DNA of 64,000 nucleotides, from positions 94,957 through 158,956 of the forward strand of contig CAZVQX010000001.1 in the NCBI GenBank assembly GCA_964629735.1, in the 5' to 3' direction. The notes under the pieces are model-generated. The model had not been told where the DNA came from, did not search any database, and was given only the letters and a program-made list of their open reading frames with translations. Positions within the stretch are counted from its first letter, which is position 1; every line of letters begins with the position of its first letter. The translations under genes were made by a program, and so were the position numbers. Below, in pieces: positions 46,047-55,149 of this stretch. Source of the DNA: CAZVQX01 sp964629735. GTDB lineage: Bacteria; Bacillota_I; Bacilli_A; RF39; UBA660.

Positions 46047-46692
46047 ATGATTTTTCGAAATGAACTCAATATTCCGAAAAGTAAAATATTCAGATTATTT
46101 TTAATTCAATTAATAGTATTAATAGCAGTGATGGTTATTTTTAACCTCACAAACAATCAAAGTTTAACACCGGAAGCTATCTTGGGGCTTACTCATGATA
46201 AAAACTCATTACCCATTGAATTATTCTTATATGGTTTAAATTGGGTTTCTACCATTATTTCATCTTATAGAAAGTTTTAAATTAGGTATTCAAAATTTAT
46301 TTTTAAGAGGCTCTTTAAAAAAATGGATAATAGTTAAAACTATATTAATTATAGGGTATGTATTAATATATAAGTTTATATTATATTTTATGATATCTTT
46401 TATCGGTAATATTAATTATCTAAATTTTCAAATGTTTTTATATTATCCAACCGATATTTTACTTTCTTTAATATTTATTTTTATAAGTTTACTAGTGTTA
46501 ATTTTTTTTAAGGGTTATACAGTGAGTATTATTATAATTTTTATACTTTTTTTAGGGATATTGACATTTCCTATTACAGTTGTAAATGTAAAAACTTATC
46601 AATATGTTTTATTATCCATTCTTTTAATTTTAGTTGGTCTTTTTTATAAAATATTTAAAAAAAGATATTATAATATTTATGAAAAAATTTAG
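46047..46692 (+). pseudogene. Frameshifted permease of the decayed ABC operon
   Basis: The first frame ends at 46280 after WVSTIISSYRKF. The next frame continues without a break as ESFKLGIQNLFLRGSLKKWI and several membrane helices to a stop at 46692. One frameshift near 46,270 is enough to explain this. An intact GGAG site and ATG precede it. Confidence 0.75.
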
Positions 46693-46700
46693 GAGGAATT

Positions 46701-47345
46701 ATGAAAATAGAAGTTAAAAATGTATCAAAAAGTTTTAAGAAAGTACCTATTCTTGAGGATATTAATATTAATTTTGAACCTGGCAACATCTATGCTTTAG
46801 TAGGTATAAATGGTAGTGATAAAAGTGTTTTTTTTAAAACTATTATGTGGTTTTTATAAACCGGACACAGGTGAAATACTAATAGATGGTATTGATATAA
46901 TAAAAAATGGTGACTTTTCGCCATCAACTCGTGCATTACTTGATTCACCATTCTTTTTGTCCGAATTATCTGGGTTAGAAAATTTAAGTCTTTTAGCCAA
47001 AGTCAATCTAACTTAACTAAAGAGGATATCAAAACAGCATTAGAAATGGTTAATCTAACAGAAGAAATGAATAAAAACTATATGTTTTACTCTTATGGAA
47101 TGAAACAAAAACTTGGCATTGTACAAGTATTAATGGAAAATCCTGATTTAATGATATTTGATGAACCATTTAATGGAATAGAAGAAAAAACAGTTGTTAA
47201 ATTAAGAAAAATATTTTTGAAGTTGAAAAAGGAGAAGAAAATAATAATTATTTCTACTCATATTAAAGACGATGTTAAGCTTTTGGCAGATTATATATAC
47301 CAGTTTGATGATAAAAAGATAACTCTAATAGAGAATGTTGAATAG
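46701..47345 (+). pseudogene. Frameshifted ABC-transporter ATPase
   Basis: Three frames together encode one ABC ATPase: MKIEVKNVSKSFKKVPILED, a phosphate loop reading GINGSDKS instead of GxxGxGKS, then (after a slip near a run of eight T residues and a stop at 46857) KLLCGFYKPDTGEILIDG, then a second slip near 46,998, then a degenerate signature region YGMKQK, Walker B LMIFDEPFNGIE and the H-loop ISTHIKDD. Two frameshifts plus a Gly-to-Asp change in Walker A make it non-functional. AGGAGG precedes the ATG. Confidence 0.88.
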
Positions 47346-47357
47346 ATAATAACTATT

Positions 47358-47377
47358 AAAAGCCTAAGGCTTTTTTT
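47358..47377 (+). terminator. Terminator of the decayed ABC operon
   Basis: AAAAGCC and GGCTTTT with a three-base loop, followed by T residues; it is still intact although the genes are broken. Confidence 0.75.
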
Positions 47378-47748
47378 AAAAAAATCTGTCAATAACTTTC
47401 AAAAAATCAAATAAAGTAGGTATGAATTTAAAATATAAAGGGATTCCACCGGGAAATGATAATCACTGTTCTTATAAAGTGCTTAATAATTGAATAATAA
47501 ACATGATAAGGTTATTTAAAAATCATCGTAATTTTGTAAGTCAGATATAATCAACAAAATTAATAGTAGTAACCAAAAAGGTATTTTTAATTTTAAAAAA
47601 GAATAAATTATGTAATTATAGTTTTCGTTTAAAATAATTTTGATGTTTGTTAATTTAATTAATAAAAAATAAAGACTGGATCTGTATTAATAGAAAGAAT
47701 ATGTTTTTGACTTAATCAATGAATACTTTGTCTAATTTAAATATAAAG
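47378..47748. other. Intergenic stretch without a recognised gene
   Basis: About 370 bases of AT-rich DNA between the ABC terminator and the next promoter. Only tiny frames are present, for example a 23-codon one from 47422. No tRNA-like T-loop, repeat or RNA structure was recognised. It may be further debris of the decayed locus. Confidence 0.5.
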
Positions 47749-47777
47749 TTGTTTTATGAATCGATATGCTATATAAT
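47749..47777 (+). promoter_or_regulatory. Promoter for the short-chain dehydrogenase
   Basis: TTGTTT, a 17-base spacer and TATAAT, 25 bases before the ATG. Confidence 0.65.
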
Positions 47778-47802
47778 TATAGTAGTGGAAGGTGTTGATA
47801 AT

Positions 47803-48555
47803 ATGAAAGTTTTAATAACAGGTGCGAGTTCTGGAATAGGTGCTGATATGGCAAGAATTTTTAGTAATCGTGGTTATGATTTGATTTTAGTAGCAAGGAA
47901 TAAAGAAAAATTAGAATTATTAAAAAAAGAATTAAAAACAGATGTTAAAATAATTACAATGGATTTATCAAGTACTTTTAATTGTATGAAATTATATAAT
48001 CGTGTTAAAAAAGAAAATGTTGATATTCTTATTAATAATGCTGGTTTTGGTGTTTTTGGTGAATTTACAGATACTAATTTAGATCGTGAATTAGATATGA
48101 TTGACTTAAATATTAAAGCGGTTCACACTTTAACTAAAGTTTTTTTGAAAGATTTTAAAGAAAAAAATAGTGGCTATATTTTAAATGTCGCTTCGTCTGC
48201 AGCCTTTACTTCAGGTCCTTTAATGGCCACTTATTATGCAACCAAAGGTTATGTTTTAAAATTAACTGAAGCAATATATGAAGAATTAAGAAAAACAAAT
48301 AGTAATGTATATATTGGAGCTTTATGTCCAGGACCGGTTAATACAAATTTTAATAATGTTGCAGGAGTTCAATTTGGTGTAAAAGCTTTAGAGAGTTATG
48401 ATGTTAGTGAATATGCAATAAAACAAATGTTTAAAAGGAAATTAATTATCATACCTGGTTTCTCTAATAAGTTTGCTGCATTTATTATTAGATTATTACC
48501 AAGAAAATTAATGCTAAGAATAACTTATCGTATTCAAAAAATGAAAGAAATATAA
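47803..48555 (+). CDS. Short-chain dehydrogenase/reductase
   Basis: A 250-residue SDR of the classical type: the cofactor loop TGASSGIGADMAR at residues 6-18, NNAGFGVFGEF, and the catalytic S...Y-x-x-x-K (ASSAAFTSG, YYATKGYVL). The C-terminus is basic and hydrophobic (IIRLLPRKLMLRI), which suggests membrane association as in the YqjQ/DltE-like SDRs. The substrate is unknown. The ATG at 47803 is preferred over upstream codons because GGAAGGTG is just before it and the promoter lies between. Confidence 0.88.
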   Translation: MKVLITGASSGIGADMARIFSNRGYDLILVARNKEKLELLKKELKTDVKIITMDLSSTFNCMKLYNRVKKENVDILINNAGFGVFGEFTDTNLDRELDMIDLNIKAVHTLTKVFLKDFKEKNSGYILNVASSAAFTSGPLMATYYATKGYVLKLTEAIYEELRKTNSNVYIGALCPGPVNTNFNNVAGVQFGVKALESYDVSEYAIKQMFKRKLIIIPGFSNKFAAFIIRLLPRKLMLRITYRIQKMKEI

Positions 48556-48576
48556 TATTAAAATTACATTTTGGGA

Positions 48577-48603
48577 AAACAATATAAAAATATTGTTTTT
48601 TTT
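48577..48603 (+). terminator. Rho-independent terminator
   Basis: AAACAATAT and ATATTGTTT with an AAAA loop, then a T-run. Confidence 0.8.
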
Positions 48604-48633
48604 GTCGAATAATTAATGTCTTATTAATTAATG

Positions 48634-48658
48634 TCACCTAATATTATTTTATAGGTGA
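48634..48658 (+). promoter_or_regulatory. Hairpin hiding the ribosome-binding site of the Ca2+ ATPase
   Basis: TCACCTA pairs perfectly with TAGGTGA across an 11-base loop. TAGGTGAT is the Shine-Dalgarno sequence of the next gene. No T-run follows, so it is not a terminator. Confidence 0.5.
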
Positions 48659-48663
48659 TTAAT

Positions 48664-51267
48664 ATGGAAATTGGTAAAATTGGCTTAACTAATAAACAAG
48701 TAACTGAATCAAGATTAAAGTATGGTAGTAATCAAATCAGTGTGAAAAAAACTCATACTTTTTTTCAACTATTTATCGAGAGCCTTGGTGAGCCGATGAC
48801 TAAAATATTATTAATCGCTTTAGCTGTGAAAACCTTATTTTTACTAAGTAATTTTGATTGGTATGAAACTGTTGGTATTGCAATCGTTATATTCATCGCT
48901 TCTTTAATATCGACTGTTTCAGAATATGGGAGCGAAGAATCATTTAAAAAGTTACAAGATGAAGCATCTAAAATTAATTGTCGTGTTTATCGGAATGGTG
49001 AACTAAAAGAAATATCAATAGATGAAGTTGTTAAAAATGACATTGTTTCTCTTCAGTTTGGTGATAAAATACCTGCTGATGGAATTGTTATTAAAGGTTC
49101 GGTTGAAGTTGATGAATCTTTAATAAATGGCGAATCAAAAGAAGTTACAAAAGATATAAATAATAATAAATTATTTAGAGGTAGTGTTATTTGTGCCAAT
49201 GCTTGTTTGATGTTAGTTACTTCTGTTGGTGATAAAACAGTATATGGTAGCATAGGTCTTGAACTTCAAGAAGAAAAAAGGGAAGGACCATTAAAATATC
49301 GTCTTCGAATGTTAGCAAGATTAATTAGTAAATTAGGATACATAGGGGCTTTTTTAGTTGCCTTTTCTTATTTGTTTGATATGATTATAATAAAAAATAA
49401 TTTTAATATAGATGCTATTAATCAAACTATATATAATACGCCCTTATTAATTGGTTATATTCTCCATGCAATAACATTAGCAATTACAGTAATTGTAGTA
49501 GCTGTCCCTGAGGGATTGCCTATGATGATAACTCTAGTACTTTCTAAAAATATGAAAAAAATGTTAAATGACAATATTCTGGTAAGAAAACTATTAGGTA
49601 TAGAAACTTTTGGAAGTATGAATATATTGTTTACTGATAAAACAGGCACTCTTACTAAAGGGAAGTTAGAAGTTGTTAATTTTATTGATGCTAATGGGTT
49701 TGATTATGGTAACATAGTTCATAAAAATAAATTATTTGATTTATTAAATATATCATTAAAGTATAATAATTTATCAACTTATGATAAAGAAAAAAGACAA
49801 GCAATTGGTGGTAATGCAACAGATCGAGCATTATTAGAGTATGCTGTTACTTATCAAAACAATAGTCAAATATTGATGGGACGTCAAACACCTTTTAATA
49901 GCCAATCGAAAATCTCATCGACTAAAATTACTGGTGATTATAATTTGACCTTGATTAAAGGAGTTCCCGAAAAAATTATAAAAGCGTGTAATTATTATTA
50001 TGATAATAATGGCCGCCAGCAGAGGTTTGAAAATAAAAATAATTTAATTACTAAGATGGAAAAATTATCTGAACAAAGCTTTCGTTTTATTGCCGTTGCA
50101 ACATCATCATTAGATATAAAAAGTAATGATATTTTAAATAATTTAACGTTAGTAGGTTTAGTAGGAATTAGGGATGATATTCGCGATAATGTTAAGGAGT
50201 CAGTTATAAAAGTTCAAAATGCGGGTATTAAAGTTGTTATGATGACTGGTGATTCAAAAAAAACAGCAGTAGCTATAGCTAAAGAGGTAGGATTATTAAC
50301 AAATAATTCTTATATTATAACAAGCGATGAATTAGCTAAAATGTCAGATCAAGAAATATCAGAAAAAATAATGAATATTAGTGTTATTGCCCGTGCACTA
50401 CCAAGTGATAAAAGTAGATTAGTGAGAATCGCTCAGAAGTTAAACTTAGTAGTAGGTATGACTGGTGATGGGGTTAACGATGCTCCAGCAATAAAAAAAG
50501 CAGATGTTGGTATTGCAATGGGAAGTGGTACAGAGGTTGCCAAAGAGGCCGCTGATGTAGTTATTTTAGATGATAATTTTGAATCAATATCTAAAGCAAT
50601 ATTATATGGTCGAACAATTTTCAAAAATATTCGTAAATTTATTATTTTACAATTAACAATAAACATGTGTGCTGTTGGTATTTCCGTTATTGGTCCATTT
50701 ATTGGTATAGACAACCCAATAACTGTGATACAAATGTTATGGGTTAACATGGTAATGGATACCCTTGCCGCTTTAGCCTTTGCTGGTGAACCAGCTCTAG
50801 ATGAGTATATGAATGAATTGCCTAAAAAAAGAGATGAAAACATTGTCAATAATTATATGAAATATCAAATAATTTTTACTGGTTTGTATTCATTTCTTTT
50901 ATGTTTATTGTTTTTAAAATTACCAATTTTCAAAACAATTTACATGGATGGTTCAAATGAAATATATTTAATGACTGCATTTTTTGGTTTGTTTATTTTT
51001 ATAGGGATATTTAATTGTTTTAATGCCAGAACTCATCGTTTAAATATATTAGCTAATATTTTACAAAATAAAGGTTTTATTATTATAATAATTCTTATTT
51101 CAGTTATTCAAGTTTATATTATTTACTTTGGAGGTTCATTATTTAGAGTTTCAAGTCTTAGTTTTTTAGAGCTTACTATAATAATTATTTTGGCTTTATC
51201 AGTAGTTCCTGTTGATTGGATCCGTAAGTTATGGTTACGTTATAAAGGTGAAAATACTGGCGTTTAA
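48664..51267 (+). CDS. P-type Ca2+-transporting ATPase
   Basis: An 867-residue P2-type ATPase with about ten membrane helices. The phosphorylated aspartate is D325 in DKTGTLTKG; VPEGLP lies in helix 4, INGESKE is the dephosphorylation loop, and TGDGVNDAPA is the hinge. It resembles the calcium-pump (PMCA/SERCA) branch and would export Ca2+, but Mn2+ or other ions cannot be excluded. The ATG at 48664 follows TAGGTGAT. It seems monocistronic. Confidence 0.9.
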   Translation: MEIGKIGLTNKQVTESRLKYGSNQISVKKTHTFFQLFIESLGEPMTKILLIALAVKTLFLLSNFDWYETVGIAIVIFIASLISTVSEYGSEESFKKLQDEASKINCRVYRNGELKEISIDEVVKNDIVSLQFGDKIPADGIVIKGSVEVDESLINGESKEVTKDINNNKLFRGSVICANACLMLVTSVGDKTVYGSIGLELQEEKREGPLKYRLRMLARLISKLGYIGAFLVAFSYLFDMIIIKNNFNIDAINQTIYNTPLLIGYILHAITLAITVIVVAVPEGLPMMITLVLSKNMKKMLNDNILVRKLLGIETFGSMNILFTDKTGTLTKGKLEVVNFIDANGFDYGNIVHKNKLFDLLNISLKYNNLSTYDKEKRQAIGGNATDRALLEYAVTYQNNSQILMGRQTPFNSQSKISSTKITGDYNLTLIKGVPEKIIKACNYYYDNNGRQQRFENKNNLITKMEKLSEQSFRFIAVATSSLDIKSNDILNNLTLVGLVGIRDDIRDNVKESVIKVQNAGIKVVMMTGDSKKTAVAIAKEVGLLTNNSYIITSDELAKMSDQEISEKIMNISVIARALPSDKSRLVRIAQKLNLVVGMTGDGVNDAPAIKKADVGIAMGSGTEVAKEAADVVILDDNFESISKAILYGRTIFKNIRKFIILQLTINMCAVGISVIGPFIGIDNPITVIQMLWVNMVMDTLAALAFAGEPALDEYMNELPKKRDENIVNNYMKYQIIFTGLYSFLLCLLFLKLPIFKTIYMDGSNEIYLMTAFFGLFIFIGIFNCFNARTHRLNILANILQNKGFIIIIILISVIQVYIIYFGGSLFRVSSLSFLELTIIIILALSVVPVDWIRKLWLRYKGENTGV

Positions 51268-51268
51268 A

Positions 51269-51296
51269 TTGATTTTTAAATTAATTATGATATAAT
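51269..51296 (+). promoter_or_regulatory. Promoter for superoxide reductase
   Basis: TTGATT, a 16-base spacer and TATAAT with an extended TGA. Confidence 0.7.
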
Positions 51297-51318
51297 GAAT
51301 ATATGATAGGAGGTATAT

Positions 51319-51693
51319 ATGAAATTATTTAAATGTGAAATCTGTGGTAATATTGTAGAATTACTGAATGATGGTGGTGGTACTCTTGTTTGCTGCGGTC
51401 AAGAAATGAATGAAATTTTAATTAATGAAGAAGAAAACAATTATGAAAAGCATCTTCCATATTTAAAAAGAGATGGAAACAAAGTAATTGTTGAGGTTGG
51501 TGAGGCTCATCATCCAATGATAGAAGAACATTATATTGAGTGGGTTGCGTTAGTAGAAGGGAATAAAGTTAATAAAATAAACTTAAATCCAGGTGACGAA
51601 CCAATAGTTGAATTTAATGTTGAAACTGATAACTTTATAGTTTATGCATATTGTAATATTCATGGATTTTATCAGACAAAAAGCACTAAATAG
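51319..51693 (+). CDS. Desulfoferrodoxin (superoxide reductase)
   Basis: A 124-residue two-iron superoxide reductase. The N-terminal desulforedoxin-type site has C6, C9, C25 and C26. The C-terminal catalytic site has the expected EKHLP, HHPMIEEH and CNIHG motifs that give four His and one Cys ligands. It reduces superoxide to peroxide without making oxygen, a hallmark of anaerobes. AGGAGG precedes the ATG. Confidence 0.95.
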   Translation: MKLFKCEICGNIVELLNDGGGTLVCCGQEMNEILINEEENNYEKHLPYLKRDGNKVIVEVGEAHHPMIEEHYIEWVALVEGNKVNKINLNPGDEPIVEFNVETDNFIVYAYCNIHGFYQTKSTK

Positions 51694-51703
51694 TGCTTTT
51701 TTT
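51679..51703. terminator. Bidirectional terminator
   Basis: AAAGCACTA pairs with TAGTGCTTT, followed by T residues; it overlaps the superoxide reductase stop and lies beside the end of the converging phosphoesterase gene. Confidence 0.82.
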
Positions 51704-51705
51704 AA

Positions 51706-52584
51706 TTATTTATTTGTTAATCTATAAAGGTTAATTGAAGGTTTATTAAATAAACGAACATCTAAGTTTGAAGTTCCTAAACCGCTTGATATAAATAAAT
51801 CGGTATTATTTAATTTGTAAAATTCTTTATAATATTTTTTGGCACCTGGTGGTAAAATGATTGCACCAATACCTGGTATTTTAACTTGACCGTTATGCGA
51901 GTGACCGGCTAATATTAAATCAAAATTACTATATTTAAAATTATCAATGTAATCAGGTTCGTGCATTATTAAAATTTTATACTTTGGCATTTCAATATCA
52001 AGATTGTTATTTGGTAAGGTTATATCTTTAATGAAATCATTCATAGGTTTTAGTTTTTCATTTAATGTTAAACTCCCATGAAGGTTGCTACTTATACCAT
52101 TTATTAAAATAGGTTCAATTCCATTATAATATATTAAATCGTAATTATCATCTAAATTAATAAAACCGCTTTTTTTAATTATTTCGTCCCAATCATTATG
52201 TGCAAAATCATGATTTCCTCGAATGGCATATTTATTGATAGTTACCTTTATTTTTTTTAAGTTAATAATTATATTTTTTTTATCATCACTAGTTAATTCA
52301 ATATCTCGATCTAATAAATCACCGGATATAATAACTAAATCAGCTTTAATTGTATTTATTTTATCTACAACCTTCTTCAATTCTTTATTATTGATTGTCC
52401 TTCCGTAATGGATATCTGTTAAATGTACTACTTTTAATCCATGTAAATTAGTAGGAATTTTAGAGTTGGTTATTTTATATTCTTTAACAACTAATCCTTT
52501 AACCCCAATGTATCTAGCATATAAAAAAATAAAGGTTATTAAAATAACCAAGGTAATTAGTATAATAAATATTTTTCTCTTCAT
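51706..52584 (-). CDS. Membrane-anchored metallophosphoesterase
   Basis: A 292-residue calcineurin-like phosphoesterase with an N-terminal helix (residues 3-24). Metal-binding blocks are complete: DIHYG, GDLLDRD, GNHDFAHND, and GHSHNGQ. It is similar in layout to Bacillus YkuE and the lipid-cleaving YpbG/LpxH-like group; the substrate is unknown. The ATG at 52584 is chosen for spacing from AGGTGG. It follows the CPBP gene directly, so both share a transcript. Confidence 0.88.
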   Translation of the reverse strand: MKRKIFIILITLVILITFIFLYARYIGVKGLVVKEYKITNSKIPTNLHGLKVVHLTDIHYGRTINNKELKKVVDKINTIKADLVIISGDLLDRDIELTSDDKKNIIINLKKIKVTINKYAIRGNHDFAHNDWDEIIKKSGFINLDDNYDLIYYNGIEPILINGISSNLHGSLTLNEKLKPMNDFIKDITLPNNNLDIEMPKYKILIMHEPDYIDNFKYSNFDLILAGHSHNGQVKIPGIGAIILPPGAKKYYKEFYKLNNTDLFISSGLGTSNLDVRLFNKPSINLYRLTNK

Positions 52585-52593
52585 CATAACCAC

Positions 52594-53283
52594 CTAACTA
52601 AAAAGTAATAATAATACTTGTAATGACATTAAAATACCATTATGCATAAAATGAAGTCCAATCGGGACTAAAATGTTATCATCCTCAGCTAAAGTAAGCG
52701 AAAAAGCAATGCCTGGAATTGAGTAAGGGATAATAAAAAGCAAGTCTGAAAAATTGTCAACAGTTCCCAAAACATGAAATGACCCAAATGTGAAAGCTGA
52801 AAAAAGTATAAAACTTATATTGTCGCTGAACATGTATCTAAAACTTTGACGGAATACTAATTCTTCTAAAATAGGTGCTACTAAAACCGCAGATATAAAA
52901 ATAATAAACGGATTAATTTTAAACATTTCCTTAATTAATTCTTCATTATTTGGAAGCGAACTTTTAGTGAAAAACAAAATAGTGAAATTACTTAATGCCA
53001 TAAAAATGAGAGATATTAACCAATATTTGAAATATTTTTTAAAATATATTCTGTGATTTTTTTTAATATCTAAATAGTCATTTTTAAGTTTTTTTCGTAG
53101 TAAGTACATAATAATAAAGGTTAAAATTATAGAAACAGTCAATGAGTAAATCATTGCAAAATTTTCTGATATATTATTAATATTTAATAATAGTAGAGGT
53201 ATATGTTTTAAATATGAAACGGCTGTGTAAAGTAAAAAAATTCCAATCCCCAACCATCCATCTTTTGTTTTATTTTTATCCAT
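52594..53283 (-). CDS. CPBP-family intramembrane protease
   Basis: A 229-residue protein with about seven hydrophobic helices and the three ABI/CPBP motifs: EELVFRQSFR, the FGSFH block, and HFMHNG. Bacterial members are glutamate-type intramembrane proteases, often bacteriocin-immunity or regulatory. GGAGATGA precedes the ATG at 53283. Confidence 0.88.
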   Translation of the reverse strand: MDKNKTKDGWLGIGIFLLYTAVSYLKHIPLLLLNINNISENFAMIYSLTVSIILTFIIMYLLRKKLKNDYLDIKKNHRIYFKKYFKYWLISLIFMALSNFTILFFTKSSLPNNEELIKEMFKINPFIIFISAVLVAPILEELVFRQSFRYMFSDNISFILFSAFTFGSFHVLGTVDNFSDLLFIIPYSIPGIAFSLTLAEDDNILVPIGLHFMHNGILMSLQVLLLLFS

Positions 53284-53412
53284 TTTATCATCTCCATATT
53301 AATTATATCAAAAAAAATACATATATTATATATATAATAGTTATTTTTTAATTAAAATAACTTTAAAAAACTTTTTTCCCTTGTAAAAACTATACCAAAT
53401 TTAAAATAGTTA

Positions 53413-53421
53413 TGATATAAT
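53413..53421 (+). promoter_or_regulatory. Extended -10 promoter of the nusA operon
   Basis: TGATATAAT just upstream of a leader hairpin; the -35 region is poor. Confidence 0.65.
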
Positions 53422-53435
53422 GTAAAAGAGAAAGG

Positions 53436-53457
53436 AAAGTGGGTAGCCCCACTTTTT
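53436..53457 (+). terminator. Terminator in the nusA operon leader
   Basis: AAAGTGGG and CCCACTTT form an eight-pair stem with a four-base loop and a short T-run, between the promoter and the first gene. As NusA promotes termination and Bacillus nusA is autoregulated by a leader terminator, this is probably an attenuator (inference). Confidence 0.78.
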
Positions 53458-53472
53458 CAAATAGGTGATGTT

Positions 53473-53727
53473 ATGGATATTGAAAAAAAAGTAAGAAATA
53501 TGATTGAGCCAATTATAACTGAAAACAATTATATTTTAGATGATGTACAATATTTAAAAGAAGAGGGTATCCAATTTTTAAGAATAATTATAGATAAAGA
53601 TGGCGTTATTGATGTTGATGATTGTGTTAATGTTAATAATTTAATTGATCCAATTTTAGATGAGCATGATCCAATTGTTGATTCATACATTTTAGATGTT
53701 TGTTCAAAAGAAAAAGGGGGGAATTAA
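53473..53727 (+). CDS. rimP: Half-length ribosome maturation factor RimP
   Basis: An 84-residue protein matching only the N-terminal domain of RimP (VRNMIEPIITENNYILDDVQ; FLRIIIDKDGVIDVDDC; SYILDV). Normal RimP is about 150 residues and has a C-terminal SH3-like domain that binds S12. Here the frame ends at DVCSKEKGGN, two bases before nusA. There is no leftover C-terminal coding in other frames, so the loss looks like a clean truncation. It is first in the nusA operon. Confidence 0.82.
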   Translation: MDIEKKVRNMIEPIITENNYILDDVQYLKEEGIQFLRIIIDKDGVIDVDDCVNVNNLIDPILDEHDPIVDSYILDVCSKEKGGN

Positions 53728-53728
53728 G

Positions 53729-54862
53729 ATGAATCCTAAAAAATTTAAAGAAGCGGTAAATTTGTTAGTTAAAGAAAAGGCGATTTCTGAAGATGTTATT
53801 TATGAAGCTTTAGAATTAGCGCTTACATCAGCCTATAAACGAAATTATAAATCATTGTCTAATGTTAGAGTTGATATAAACCGCGATAGTGGTCAAATAA
53901 AAGTTTTTTCTTTTAAAACTGTAGTTGATCCAGAAAGTGAAGTTGAAATTGTTGTTGATGAAACATTTGATGGTGAAGAAATATTAGAAACTGTTAAATT
54001 TCCATTTGATCCAAGAATTCATTTAACATTGGAAGAAGGACAAAAAATTATTCCAACCATTCAATTAGGTGAAACTATCGAGGAAGAAGTTACACCAAAG
54101 GATTTCGGAAGGGTAGCAGCAGCAACAGCAAAACAAGTTGTTATTCAAAAAATTAGAGAAGCTGAACGAAATAATATTATTGAAGAGTTTGGTGATAAAG
54201 AAGGGGATATGGTTAGTGGCATTGTTTTAATGGAAGATATTAGAAATTACTATATTGATTTAGGAAAAATTCAAGGTATTTTACCTAAAAGTGAATTAAT
54301 TCCAGGTGAAACAATTAGGATGGGATCAAATATTAAGGTATATGTGTCTAAAGTAGATATTCAATCTAAGGGTACTGTGATTTTCTTATCAAGAAATCAT
54401 TATGGGTTTGTTAAAAGATTATTAGAGTTAGAAATACCTGAAATAGAAGATGGGATTGTTTTAGTTTATAGTGTTGCTCGTGAGGCGGGAAACAGAACAA
54501 AAGTTTCGGTTTATTCAGAAAACCCTAATGTTGATGCTATTGGTGCTTGTATTGGTGAAGGCGGAAGTAGAATTAATCGTATTATTAATGAGTTAAACCA
54601 TGAAAAAATAGATGTTGTATTATATGATAAAGATCCAGCTAATTTTATTGCTAACGCATTAAGCCCAGCGCGTGATGTCCGTGTTTTTATAACTGATGAG
54701 ACAAAGAGAGAAGCAATGGTTATTGTAAATGATGAAAATTTTCCTCTAGCAATCGGTCGTGGTGGTATTAATGTTCGTTTAGCGTCTAAGTTAACCCGTT
54801 TTAAAATAGATATTAAAACCCAAAAACAAGCACAAGAAGAGGGTATTAATATTATAGATTAG
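53729..54862 (+). CDS. nusA: Transcription termination/antitermination factor NusA
   Basis: A 377-residue NusA: an N-terminal polymerase-binding domain (MNPKKFKEAVNLLVKEKAIS), an S1 domain (about 135-200), and two KH domains (CIGEGGSRINRIINEL; FPLAIGRGGINVRLASKL). There are no C-terminal acidic repeats, as usual in Firmicutes. The ATG at 53729 follows a run of G residues. Confidence 0.95.
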   Translation: MNPKKFKEAVNLLVKEKAISEDVIYEALELALTSAYKRNYKSLSNVRVDINRDSGQIKVFSFKTVVDPESEVEIVVDETFDGEEILETVKFPFDPRIHLTLEEGQKIIPTIQLGETIEEEVTPKDFGRVAAATAKQVVIQKIREAERNNIIEEFGDKEGDMVSGIVLMEDIRNYYIDLGKIQGILPKSELIPGETIRMGSNIKVYVSKVDIQSKGTVIFLSRNHYGFVKRLLELEIPEIEDGIVLVYSVAREAGNRTKVSVYSENPNVDAIGACIGEGGSRINRIINELNHEKIDVVLYDKDPANFIANALSPARDVRVFITDETKREAMVIVNDENFPLAIGRGGINVRLASKLTRFKIDIKTQKQAQEEGINIID

Positions 54863-54872
54863 GAGTGATGAT

Positions 54873-55133
54873 ATGAAGGTAAGAAAAACTCCGATGCGTA
54901 GCTGTGTAGTTACAAAGGAAAAATGTCCAAAATTTGAACTAATAAGAATTGTTAGGACACCAATTAATGAGGTTATAATTGATTTAAATGGAAAAGCTAA
55001 TGGTCGGGGTGCTTATTTAAAAAAAGATTTAGAAGTTATTGAAAAAGCTCATAAAAGTAAAATTTTAAATAAACACTTAGAGATTCAGGTGTCTGATGAT
55101 GTTTTTGAAGAATTAAGAAAATTATTAAAATAA
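54873..55133 (+). CDS. rnpM: RNase P modulator RnpM (YlxR)
   Basis: An 86-residue YlxR-family protein with the pattern RKTPMRSCVVTKEKCPKFELIRIV and NGRGAYLKKD. In Bacillus it binds the RNA of RNase P and modulates it. The usual next gene, a YlxQ/L7Ae-type protein, is missing here, and infB follows directly. Confidence 0.93.
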   Translation: MKVRKTPMRSCVVTKEKCPKFELIRIVRTPINEVIIDLNGKANGRGAYLKKDLEVIEKAHKSKILNKHLEIQVSDDVFEELRKLLK

Positions 55134-55149
55134 GAAAGAGGTGACAGAT

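Noticed and set aside
47422..47493. A 23-codon frame (starts MNLKYKGIPPGNDNH) near a decayed transporter, considered as a peptide bacteriocin
   Set aside because: The ribosome-binding site is poorly placed, the sequence lacks a leader or known motif, and no modification genes are nearby.
47378..47748. tRNA or small RNA gene in the largest gap
   Set aside because: No T-loop, acceptor stem or other recognisable structure was found by reading both strands.
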